Source: Baffinella frigidus
Lineage: Eukaryota > Cryptophyceae > Cryptomonadales > Baffinellaceae
Length of the DNA stretch: 12,476 nucleotides
NCBI GenBank assembly: GCA_026770585.1
Contig: MU646356.1
Location: 945,514 to 957,989 of the forward strand
Reading direction: 5' to 3'
Part shown: positions 6,366 to 12,476 of the stretch, in pieces
How positions within the stretch are numbered: the first letter of the stretch is position 1
How the letters are laid out: each line of letters begins with the position of its first letter
Notes under the pieces: generated by a model
Seen by the model: only the letters and a program-made list of their open reading frames with translations
Databases searched by the model: none
Told to the model about the DNA's origin: nothing
Position numbers and translations under genes: made by a program

Positions 6366-6609
6366 TACAGGGGTACCTCGCTCATAAGAAACGCCCGCAC
6401 CCCTAGGACCACCATAGGGCCCTAGGTATGGATACGCCTACTGTAGGGTTCTACAGGGGTACCTCGATTACAAGAAAACGCCTCCCCGTAGGGCCCTACA
6501 GTAGGCCTATGCCTAGGGCCCTATGGTCGTCCTAGGAGGATGGCGTTTTCTTGTAATCGAGGTACCCCTGTAGGGGGGGGGGGGGTCTCATGAGCGAGGT
6601 ACCCCTGTA
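6366..6609. mobile_element. Family 1 TA-MITE, copy f, interrupted by copy g
   Basis: The left part is 6366-6451 and the right part 6573-6609 (G run, CTCATGAGCGAGGTACCCCTG, TA). Removing copy g and one TA restores GGGTTC-TA-GGGGG, the normal family interior (GGGTCCTAGGGGG). Confidence 0.88.
6452..6572. mobile_element. Family 1 TA-MITE, copy g, nested in copy f
   Basis: It is a complete subfamily copy with TIRs TACAGGGGTACCTCGATTAC and GTAATCGAGGTACCCCTGTA (ATTACAAG in place of CATAAGAA). It is flanked by TA duplicated at 6452-6453 and 6571-6572. Confidence 0.9.
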
Positions 6610-6610
6610 G

Positions 6611-6666
6611 GGCCCTCGGGTGGTCTTAGGGGGGGGGGGCTTTCTTGTGAGCGAGATGCAACTGTA
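6611..6666. mobile_element. Family 1 TA-MITE, half copy i (right half)
   Basis: GGGCCCTCGGGTGGTCTTAG, a G run, then CTTTCTTGTGAGCGAGATG and CTGTA. Copy f ends exactly at its start, and CTATGCC before copy f (6359-6365) matches what should precede TAGGGCCC. Copy f therefore probably inserted into this element. Confidence 0.7.
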
Positions 6667-6744
6667 ACGGCGGGAAACGTGTGCGCGGCTGTGTCGCGAT
6701 TACTGGGGTTACTCAAATTCACCGCCCCAAGGGTGGTCATGTAG

Positions 6745-6844
6745 CCCTTAAGTGACGAGTAGGCGCATACACCCTACCGTAGGGCCCTAGGGACCTGCCT
6801 AGGACCTCTTGCTGGTCAAATTTGACCAGCTCGCCACTAGAGGG
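6745..6844. mobile_element. Family 2 double-palindrome element, copy 1
   Basis: The outer arms are CCCTTAAGTGACGAG and CTCGCCACTAGAGGG. The middle is CCCTACCGTAGGGCCCTAGG and ACCTGCCTAGGACCTCTT. A perfect 20-bp palindrome with AAATTT at its centre (6811-6830) follows. Confidence 0.85.
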
Positions 6845-7043
6845 GTATATTCCTAGATATACATGCGTAAGGTAGGACCATAGGGCGGTGCGTGTCCTTA
6901 ATTTTGAGTACACTGTACCCCCTGTACTCTGGAGCACCGATCCCGCTTCGATCAAGGCCCGCAGTGTCAAGCTACCATGAGGCGCTGCGTCGCAGCGAGT
7001 CGCTGCTACAGTCACGTCACGTCCGTAGTGATGTTAGCATGAG
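6845..7043. other. Intergenic spacer with no recognised gene
   Basis: It includes the small inverted repeat GTATATTCCTAGATATAC (6846-6863) and a fragment (GTAGGACCATAGGGCGG) resembling a family 1 interior. The rest is unassigned. Confidence 0.5.
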
Positions 7044-7165
7044 TACAGGGGTACCTCGCTCATGGGAAACCGCCTCCCCCTAGGACCCCACAGTAGGGCT
7101 ATGCGTAGGGCCCTATGGTGGTCCCAGGGAGGGGGTCAGTTTCTTATGAGCGAGGTGTCCCTGTA
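7044..7165. mobile_element. Family 1 TA-MITE, copy j
   Basis: TACAGGGGTACCTCGCTCAT to ATGAGCGAGGTGTCCCTGTA with the standard core (CCTAGGACCCCACAGTAGGG, CCTATGGTGGTCCCAGGG). TA at both ends. Confidence 0.88.
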
Positions 7166-7170
7166 CCGGG

Positions 7171-7181
7171 GGCGCGGCGCG

Positions 7182-7222
<41 letters not shown>
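7171..7222 (+). repeat. GC/CA microsatellite
   Basis: A GCGCGC run passes into (CA)n of about 16 units. Past it, 7223-7373 holds nothing I recognise. Confidence 0.95.
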
Positions 7223-7223
<1 letters not shown>

Positions 7224-7373
7224 GCCTCAGGCACGAAAGAAGCCTTATCAATACCAACACGGCCGCCACGTATGCACCCCCGCCAAGGCTCTGTGTGAGC
7301 AGGACTTCTGTAAAGCAAACAAACCTCAGTCCCGAGACAGGCCTGGAGAGACGCGCAGGGCCATCCTGAAGAT

Positions 7374-7471
7374 CCCTTGAGTGACCAATGGGCGAATAAT
7401 CGCCCGTGGAAGCCCTAGGCAGGTCCTAGGGCCCTACGGTAGGGCGTATGAGCCTACTGGTCACTTAAGGG
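7374..7471. mobile_element. Family 2 double-palindrome element, copy 2 (inverted orientation)
   Basis: It is the reverse orientation of copy 1. The outer arms AGTGACCA/TGGTCACT are perfect, as are the ends CCCTTGAGTGACCA and TGGTCACTTAAGGG apart from one base. The inner stem is GGGCGA-ATAA-TCGCCC (7390-7405), and the CCCTACGGTAGGG core is present. Confidence 0.85.
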
Positions 7472-7490
7472 ATAGGTACCAGCGTCCGCC

Positions 7491-7669
7491 TACAGGGGTA
7501 CCTCGCTCGTATGGTGCGGTGATTCTGAACACGGTCGGCGGCACGTTCCTGATTTTAAGAACGTTCACGAAAAACGGTTGGTTGCACGTTCTTGAAATTA
7601 GGGGGGGGGTCCCTCAAAAACGCTTCGTTCTTATCAGAACCGATTCTTATGAGCGAAGTACACCTACAG
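7491..7669. mobile_element. Family 1 relative, copy k, with a different interior
   Basis: The family 1 tips (TACAGGGGTACCTCGCTCGT, CTTATGAGCGAAGTACACCT) enclose about 130 bp unlike the other copies. That interior includes ACGTTCCTGATTTTAAGAACG and GCACGTTCTTGAAATTAGGG, which pair with one another. It could be a separate subfamily or an element captured between family 1 ends. Confidence 0.7.
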
Positions 7670-7671
7670 GG

Positions 7672-7790
7672 GCTAGGGTCTAGGGGTTAGGGCTTAGGGT
7701 TTCGGGCGTTTTATGTAGGGTTTAGGGTTCAGGGTGGAGGGTGGAGGGTGGAGGGTGGAGGGTGGAGGGTGAAGGGTGTGGGGTTTAGCG
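7672..7790 (-). repeat. Telomere-like TTTAGGG variants plus GGTGGAG minisatellite
   Basis: GGGCTAGGGTCTAGGGGTTAGGGCTTAGGGTTT variants lead into six copies of GGGTGGA (7734-7775), then GGGGTTTAG. The G-rich strand is the + strand here, opposite to the intronic telomere-like tracts. Confidence 0.85.
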
Positions 7791-8842
7791 ACCGCTCCTG
7801 CAAAGACCCCCGTGGCCCAAAAATACGCGACCCTGGACGCGGGACGAGTAAGAGGGGGGGGGGGCTCCAAACGCGCTCCGGGGCGCGTGTTTTCAAAAAG
7901 GCCTCATTCATCGACTCTCTTTCCGCTTATTCCTGCGGGGCCTTTTTAAGGTTTTCTCAACATCGCTGGCTTCAACGTCGGCCCTGCGCCGAACGACAGA
8001 TGGCAATTTCCACCTTGACGGAAACTGTTTGCATCGCGAAGGACACTGGGCGGAGAGAGTGAGCCGTCGCGGATGCGCCGCCTCGCGCCTTTGCCCTGCC
8101 GATTCCCCAAAAAATGTTAAACAAAGAGGGGGGGGGGTTTTCCGGGGAAAATCGGGAAATGCCGGAACGTTTCCGGGGAAAATCGCGGGTTGCTCCGGGA
8201 ATCCCTCCGAGTACAAGGCTGGATTGTCCGTGCCCCGGGCCATCGTGGAGTAGGTTCAGGGCGCGACCTGGGCGTACTCGATTCTGCATACACCCGCGGA
8301 GGGAGACGGCAGGACTGAGTCGCGGTCTCGCAGACTCGGCGACACCGCCTCGTCCGTCCTGGTCCGCCGTATGATCGGCAGCGGCACGGTTGTCGATTGA
8401 GAACGAAGAGAGAAGTAGTCTCTGATCTGAACTTTTGGCGACACCGACCTGGACCGCCGTATGGGCAGCAGAGGCAAGATGGACGTATGCGTCCGCAGCG
8501 ATGACTGCAATCGCGAGGAATTTCGGCGTAGTGGGTCGCCGAGAGACGCCTGACGAGACAGGTAGGTGGGCTCGGATTTCGGGACAATCCACCGGAGTGG
8601 CCCGAACTCTGCCTCTTGCTCTTGAGCGGTGTCGGGCGGAGATCGGTCGTGATACTCGTAGGTAAGCACCTCCTGTGCCTCTGGCCCCCCAAGCATGAAG
8701 AACGGAGGAATCCTGCTCATCTTCACCGATCCCTCTTGCTTCTGTGCGTCCTTCTACGAACCAAAATCATGATGCCCGTCACCTCGAGGAACCGTGTTTG
8801 GAGGCATATGTTTTTTTGGAGATTTCAAGATGAAATGCCTGA
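7791..8842. other. GC-rich stretch without a definable gene; candidate 5' region of the PDZ gene
   Basis: Several overlapping frames stay open (104 codons + at 7748-8062; 156, 191 and 206 codons - at 8256-8726, 8117-8692 and 7972-8592). None shows a domain I recognise. Donor-like ACAG|GTAGGTGGG (about 8560) and CGTAG|GTAAGC (about 8664) occur on the + strand and could end 5' exons. Also present are an AAAAAGGCC/GGCCTTTTT inverted repeat (7896-7946), repeated TTTCCGGGGAAAATCG (8140-8186), and a repeated GGCGACACCG...CCGCCGTATG block (8338 and 8438). Confidence 0.35.
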
Positions 8843-8908
8843 TGCAAGATCAATCTATTTGGTCCACCTCGAAAGCCAAGCAGGACTCACCGCTTTGACC
8901 AAAGTGAA

Positions 8909-8992
8909 ATGGCAGAATTTGGAATTTCTGCGATGCCCGGCGGCCCGCCCGTGTCTACCGAGCTGGCGGGCGTCGGCATCCTCATGCAGCAG
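8909..8992 (+). CDS. PDZ exon P1 (GVGI loop)
   Basis: Residues MAEFGISAMPGGPPVSTELA are followed by GVGILMQQ and donor CAG|GTCCAA, phase 0. The start is either ATG 8909 (purine at -3, G at +4) or an acceptor between 8843 and 8908, such as AAGCAG ending at 8883. Confidence 0.7.
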
Positions 8993-11900
8993 GTCCAACC
9001 CCCGTCACCATCCTCCTTCCCCAGCTGCAACACCCCTCTCTGGCCCTTTCTTTTCTTTCCTCGAAACGGAAACCAGAGGTTGTCGGGGCAGGCCGAGCGG
9101 CGCCTGTGGTCCCCGCGCGGGTTTTCTGGGTGCGTTCCCGCAGCTTTCTGCTAGCGAGAATGTGTCCGCCTGTCTAAATCATAGCTCTCTCGCGGCCATA
9201 GCAACCCAGGCAAGTACCTGCGGCTCCCGCGATCGAGCCACTCTGGATTGTTTTTAATCCAGGGCCAGGCAGCGTCGAGGGTTCAGCGACACACTCCGTG
9301 AACAGGCTCCCCGGGTCTTTGCCCTCTGCAGAACCCCTTTCCCGAGCGGGACCGAGGAGCTGGCACGCGCCTGAAAGGCTGGGTGTCGCTTCCGTGCGGT
9401 GCATCTCCTCCGACGCGCTGCTCGCGTCTGACGCGGCGACTCCTCCTGCGTGCAGGATCCCGCGGACGGAATCGTGTACGTCAAGTCGTGCGTGCGCGGC
9501 AGCCCGGCGTTCCGTGACGGCCGCATCAAGGTGCCCCTTCCCCCCTGCTCCTCTCCCCGCCGCCCCCTCGTTCGGTGCGCAGCTGCTGCGGCCATTGCCT
9601 AGCTTTGCTTCATTCGGGTTGACAGACTATGCTAAAGTTGACATGCTGGGGTGTATGTACAAATCCGTCAACTTGCGCGTGGAAAATGTCCCGGGCCCAC
9701 CAAACTAGTAAGCCCAACTAGACTGAGACAGAGCTAGATTTCTGCGATGGGATGCAGCGCGGGACGGGCGGCGCGGAAGAGCAGAATTTCATCAAAGGTC
9801 TCTTCGCAGGATGGAGACAAGATCGTGGGAGTGGAGATAAGATCGTGGGGATGGACGAGCATGAGTGCCACCAAGTCCCAGTCGCGATACAGTTGGTAGA
9901 TAGGCCCTTACGCCGTGAGTTGAGTGATACGAAAGTCTATGCGCCTTGATGAAAAGTCTCTTCTCAGGAGGGGGACAAGATCGTGGGAGTGGACGAGCAT
10001 GAGTGCCACCAGGTCCCGGTCGCCGACGTGCGCTCCTTCATCGTTGGGCCTGTCGGATCCAGGGTCCTCCTCCCACCCCTCTTCTTCCCCCCCCCACCTT
10101 CTTTTTCTTCTTCTCCTCCTTCTTCTTCTTCTTCTTCTTCTGCTTCTTCTTGCTCTTCGGTTTCTTTTTCTTTCTTCGTCTTCTTCTTCCTCCTCCTCCT
10201 CCTCTTCTGCTTGTTCGTCTGCTTCTTCTTTTTTTCCTTCTTCTTCGTCTCCTCCCACCCGGCATCCACTGAACCGGCCCAAATCGAGTGCCCAGTAGGC
10301 TCATACGCCCTACCGTAGGGCCCTAGGACCTACCTAGGACCTCTTGGCCTGCAAATTTGCAGGCCTGGGCACTTAAGGGATAGCTCGCGTGGATTTCTAG
10401 CTCTGCCGCGCTGGGGTTGACCGACTATTGTCAAGTTGACATGCTGGATGTGTGGTACACATTCGTCAACTTTGGAGCTGGAAAGCGCCTGTCAAGTTGA
10501 CATGCTGGATGTGTGGTACACATTCGTCAACTTTGGAGCTGGAAAGCGCCTGGTCTCACCAAATTGGTGAGACTGCATAGACTGAAACTGAGCTGTAAGG
10601 TCCTTGCTCCCACCCGCCATCACCCAACTATCCCAAGTCGACCGTATAGCTCTGGAGGATGTGTACACGGTGCTGGTGAGCATACCACACAGTTTATCTC
10701 AGAAAAGGGATTTTTAAATTCGTTTTCTTAAGTCAATTCCTGTATAAATTCGTCAACCTATTCTTTTCTCTGCGCATAAGTTGACAAATTTGAAGGGGGG
10801 TTGACTTAAGAAAACGAATTTAAACATCCTTTTTCTGGGATAACAGTGGAGTTCACCAAATGGTCTATTCAGTATCGTGGTACTCATTGGATTGCTCGTA
10901 CACGGACATTTAATTAACCAATATTTCGACCTGATGTCCGGTCAAAATCGCCTTCGAAGCCCACTGTGTGTTAAGGTAAACCCTCCACCCTAAATCGGCA
11001 CGTGCGAATCTCATGCGAACGTCCCCCAGGTGTTTAATTAACCGAAATTTCGGCTGGAGTTTCGGACGAAATCGCATTCGAAGCTCAGTCTTCTTCTTCT
11101 TCTTCTATATTACTCTCGATACGGGTCCTAAATGAGGCCCTTGAGCCTTGAGTCGAGTGATACAAAACGAAGCTCACTGTGTGGACCCTGTGGTTTGCAG
11201 GTGAAAATCTCATGCGAACGTCCCTCCGGGGAGACGCCGCAAGTCTACGAGGTTCTTCTCACACGCGGTACTGCTGCCCACACAGCGGACTTCGAAGGGG
11301 GGTTGAATAACCCCCTAGTCCCCAGGCCCTACGGTAGGCAATCCCGTAGGGATATATCAGGGGTCCTACGGATGAAGTAACGGAAAGTCGGTGGATTATC
11401 CACCGAAAATTATTATTGCTCACGTCTTGAGCTCAGCCATCGCATGGACGTGACTGCCGAGAAAAAAATGGACGTAAAGGTCGGAAACCCTGCTCCAGAA
11501 TTTCATGTATTGATACAAACACCAGTAACCATCATGTCACCCCACTTGGACGATACCGTGTCCCCTGTGGCGTGACCTCTCTCTCTCACACACACACACC
11601 TGACACACACCTCTGACACACCCCTCCCGCTCCGAACAGGCGCGCCGCAGGAAGATCCGTCCCCTCCCGCGCCGGTGCCACCCGAATCCCTAAACCCTAA
11701 CCCCTAAATCCTAAACCCTACGCCCTAAACCCTAGACCCTAAACCCTAAACCCTAAACCCGACACCCTAAACCCTCCCGCGCAGGTGCCTCCCGATCCCC
11801 ACTCAGGGTTCAGGGTTCACGATGCAGGGTGCAGGGTTAGTCTAATCCTGGCCACTTATGCCGACAAGTGGACCTTACTAAGTGGACCGCACTAAGTGAA

Positions 11901-12153
11901 TCACTCGCAAGCAGACCCCCCTAATCCCGACGGCCGCGCCGACCTTCCCGGCAGAAACGTCGCAAATCGATGATGTGCTTTGAGTCATTTCCAGGCAGTT
12001 TCAGGCGGTCTTGTGGCCTATACAAGCGGGGAATGGCTTGGCCGCATCCTTTGATTTGCTGCGGATGAGCAGGCGCCCCTGGTCCCGACGCCGGCGCCTG
12101 CCATGTACTCCTCGATGAACTCGGCGCGCGGCGACGACCAGCAGTCACGCGAG
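8909..12153 (+). CDS. PDZ-domain protein with proline-rich linker, split gene running off the right edge
   Basis: Four exons build one PDZ domain, a roughly 90-residue module that binds the C-terminal tails of partner proteins. 8909-8992 gives STELAGVGILMQQ with the GVGI carboxylate-binding loop (8969-8980). 9456-9530 gives GIVYVKSCVRGSPAFRDGRI. 9968-10063 gives EGDKIVGVDEHECHQVPVAD and the VRSFIVGPVGSR helix. 11201-11267 gives VKISCERPSG...YEVLLTR. The last strand continues in matching phase into 11640-11674 (APQEDPSPPAP) and probably 12073-12153 (APLVPTPAPAMYSSMNSARG). No other domain is visible and the protein continues beyond the window. The true N-terminus is unknown: ATG 8909 has a good context (GAAATGG), but the frame is open back to 8843. 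I infer a scaffold or adaptor role from the domain only. Confidence 0.85.
8993..9455. other. Intron P1
   Basis: 463 bp of GC-rich sequence with no repeat family I can detect. Open frames across it (8616-9257 +, 9254-9595 -) are shadows. It is the only PDZ intron without an obvious transposon or exon copy. Confidence 0.6.
9456..9530 (+). CDS. PDZ exon P2 (GIVYVKSCVRGSPAFRDGRI)
   Basis: 25 codons, phase 0 at both ends, acceptor TGCGTGCAG and donor AAG|GTGCCC. It contains the PDZ beta-strand V-x-V-K and the G-S-P-A...D-G-R-I motif. Confidence 0.87.
9599..9737. mobile_element. Family 3 MITE, copy 1
   Basis: TIR-like ends CTAGCTTTG and CAGAGCTAG flank a hairpin AAAGTTGACATGCTGG ... CCGTCAACTT and a CACCAAACTAGTAAGCCC block. 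The same order occurs at 10397-10595. It lies in intron P2. Confidence 0.75.
9810..9893 (+). pseudogene. Broken upstream copy of exon P3
   Basis: CTCTTCGCAG is followed by GATGGAGACAAGATCGTGGG, and then a second GGAGATAAGATCGTGGGGAT caused by a short internal duplication, before DEHECHQVPVA coding sequence that decays. The internal duplication puts the two halves in different frames, and the acceptor frame meets a TAG at about 9897. The repeat distance to the real exon is about 158 bp. Confidence 0.8.
9968..10063 (+). CDS. PDZ exon P3 (GDKIVGVDEHECHQVPVADV)
   Basis: 32 codons, phase 0 both ends, acceptor CTTCTCAG and donor AGG|GTCCTC. It holds the G-D-x-I-V-x-V-D turn and the D-V-R-x-x-I-x-G-P-x-G-S helix typical of PDZ domains. 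Confidence 0.87.
10064..10256 (+). repeat. CTT/TTC-rich pyrimidine tract in intron P3
   Basis: Long TTCTTCTTC and CCTCCTCCT runs follow immediately after the donor of exon P3. They create Ser/Leu/Phe-rich and Glu/Arg/Lys-rich open frames on both strands, which are not genes. Confidence 0.92.
10282..10379. mobile_element. Family 2 double-palindrome element, copy 3
   Basis: Outer arms AGTGCCCAG and CTGGGCACT are perfect complements. Inner 20-bp perfect palindrome at 10346-10365 (arms GGCCTGC/GCAGGCC around AAATTT). The core CCCTACCGTAGGGCCCTAGG is as in copy 1. Confidence 0.87.
10397..10595. mobile_element. Family 3 MITE, copy 2, with internal duplication
   Basis: CTAGCTCTG at the left, then the AAGTTGACATGCTGG...CGTCAACTTTGG hairpin twice, then CACCAAATTGGTGAGACTGC and GACTGAAACTGAGCTG. 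It is longer than copy 1 by one 61-bp unit. Confidence 0.77.
10429..10550 (+). repeat. Perfect tandem duplication, 2 x 61 bp
   Basis: Positions 10429-10489 and 10490-10550 are identical by eye. Each unit carries the AAGTTGAC/GTCAACTT hairpin. Identity implies a recent event. Confidence 0.95.
10690..10846. mobile_element. Family 4 MITE with about 45-bp TIRs
   Basis: The left arm CAGTTTATCTCAGAAAAGGG ... TTAAATTCGTTTTCTTAAGT pairs with the right arm ACTTAAGAAAACGAATTTAA ... TCTGGGATAACAG. The interior contains ATTCGTCAACC and GGTTGAC-type motifs shared with the element at 3254-3382. Confidence 0.88.
10908..11105 (+). repeat. Diverged tandem copies (about 126-bp period) of intron P3 sequence
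   Basis: TTTAATTAACCAATATTTCG...CCTTCGAAGCCCA (10909-10961) and TTTAATTAACCGAAATTTCG...CATTCGAAGCTCA (11034-11087) match throughout. GAAGC(C/T)CACTGTGTG occurs again at about 11169, just before exon P4. A CTT run ends the second copy. Confidence 0.8.
11002..11030 (+). pseudogene. Truncated upstream copy of exon P4
   Basis: GTGCGAATCTCATGCGAACG (VRISCER) closely matches the start of exon P4 (GTGAAAATCTCATGCGAACG). It lacks a CAG acceptor and breaks after CCCCCAGG. Confidence 0.72.
11201..11267 (+). CDS. PDZ exon P4 (VKISCERPSGETPQVYEVLL)
   Basis: Acceptor GGTTTGCAG; donor CGCG|GTACTG leaves phase 1. V-x-I-x-x-x-R-P-x-G and Y-x-V-x-L-x-R-G are the closing strands of a PDZ domain. If the donor is skipped, the frame stays open to TAA 11378-11380 and would add a tail encoded by the repeat at 11296-11375. 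Confidence 0.82.
11296..11375. repeat. Inverted-repeat fragment with CCTACGGTAGGCAATCCCGTAGG
   Basis: Begins with the GGGGTT/AACCCC hairpin (11297-11312), then the CCCTACGGTAGG and CCCGTAGGG half-sites and GGGGTCCTACGG. It shares CCGTAGGCAATCC-type sequence with the element at 199-343 and the CCTACGGTAGG core with families 1 and 2. Confidence 0.6.
11376..11639. other. Rest of intron P4
   Basis: It contains a CGGTGGA-TTA-TCCACCG hairpin (11390-11406), then unassigned sequence, and a CT/CA-rich pyrimidine stretch (11577-11630) leading to the acceptor CCGAACAG. Confidence 0.55.
11640..11674 (+). CDS. PDZ gene exon P5 (APQEDPSPPAP linker)
   Basis: The first two bases complete the codon left by exon P4, giving R-G-APQEDPSPPAP. 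The proline-rich composition suits an interdomain linker. The donor could be CCG|GTGCCA at 11675, with either the copy of the same edge at 11785 or exon P6 next. Boundaries are inferred, not certain. Confidence 0.55.
11675..11784 (+). repeat. Telomere-repeat intron flanked by direct repeats of the exon edge
   Basis: A CCCTAAA-variant tract (11686-11775) lies between CCCTCCCGCGCCGGTGCCA (11662 on) and CCCTCCCGCGCAGGTGCCT (11772 on). The right copy has CAG|GT and the left CCG|GT, so the block has GT...AG ends. More telomere-like and TGCAGGGT repeats follow at 11805-11838 on the other strand. Confidence 0.75.
11839..12072. other. Intron or spacer before exon P6
   Basis: It has short repeats of (A/C)TAAGTGGACC / CACTAAGTG (11874-11898) and an acceptor-like CCCGGCAG (11945-11952). 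I define no exon in it. Confidence 0.45.
12073..12153 (+). CDS. PDZ gene candidate exon P6 (APLVPTPAPAMYSSMNSARG)
   Basis: 27 codons, phase 0, acceptor GATGAGCAG and donor GAG|GTCTGG. The proline/alanine-rich start continues the linker of exon P5, and it ends DDQQSRE. A partial copy of its last codons, with its own donor, lies at 12294-12320. Confidence 0.6.
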
Positions 12154-12163
12154 GTCTGGCGCG

Positions 12164-12476
<313 letters not shown>

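Noticed and set aside
5111-6666. CRISPR-like array of evenly repeated palindromes
   Set aside because: The repeats are about 120-bp elements with terminal inverted repeats and TA target duplications, with irregular spacing and nesting. These are transposons, not spacer arrays.
7896-7946. Rho-independent-type terminator (AAAAAGGCC...GGCCTTTTT)
   Set aside because: The loop is long and the context is eukaryotic, so it is recorded only as an inverted repeat.
7972-8726. Minus-strand open frames of 156, 191 and 206 codons
   Set aside because: All three minus frames are open over the same GC-rich DNA, with low-complexity Arg/Ser/Pro content and no recognisable domain, so openness alone is not evidence.
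8616-9257. 213-codon + strand open frame
   Set aside because: It overlaps PDZ exon P1 in another frame and reads through intron P1. It shows no domain and is a shadow.
9908-10318. Several 88-124 codon frames on both strands (Glu/Arg/Lys-rich or Ser/Leu/Phe-rich)
   Set aside because: They are translations of the CTT-rich tract in intron P3. Only the PDZ portion 9968-10063 is real coding sequence.

Overview
The window is eukaryotic nuclear DNA, most probably from a large-genome, repeat-rich microalga. It has short GC-rich exons (35-96 nt) joined by GT-AG introns. It carries TTTAGGG-type telomere-like repeats (written CCCTAAA on the + strand), many small inverted-repeat transposons, and long simple-sequence tracts; both ends are AT microsatellite. 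Telomere type and gene content fit a green-lineage prasinophyte, a haptophyte, a cryptophyte or a dinoflagellate, and I cannot choose between them. I see no prokaryotic operon, tRNA, rRNA or CRISPR array.

Two split genes lie head to tail on the + strand. The first (about 887-4586) is the 3' end of an alpha-N-acetylglucosaminidase (NAGLU, GH89). Six small exons whose phases all match spell the C-terminal helical domain in order, ending in a stop at 4584-4586. The catalytic barrel lies to the left of the window. The second (about 8909-12153, running off to the right) encodes a PDZ domain split over four exons, followed by a proline-rich linker. Long open frames elsewhere are translations of CT, CTT or transposon sequence.

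The introns are the striking part. Most of the confidently placed exons, in both genes, have one or more partial, decaying copies nearby, with frame damage or a lost splice site. One intron (2381-2585) is almost pure telomere-like repeat and is absent from two neighbouring copies of the flanking exons. A second telomere-repeat intron (11675-11784) sits between direct repeats of the exon edge. A third intron begins exactly at the tip of a hairpin transposon (1747-1924), which also carries an AG near its other end.

Between the genes (4587-8842) there is no convincing coding sequence. It holds about ten copies of one short transposon (family 1) that inserts at TA, including one copy inside another inside a probable third. 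It also holds two of the three copies of a second palindromic family whose stem arms change in a compensating way, plus an AT-rich hairpin element, a minisatellite, CA and poly-G tracts and telomere-like repeats. The stretch 7790-8842 is GC-rich, open in several frames and may hold the PDZ gene's 5' end, but I cannot define exons there.
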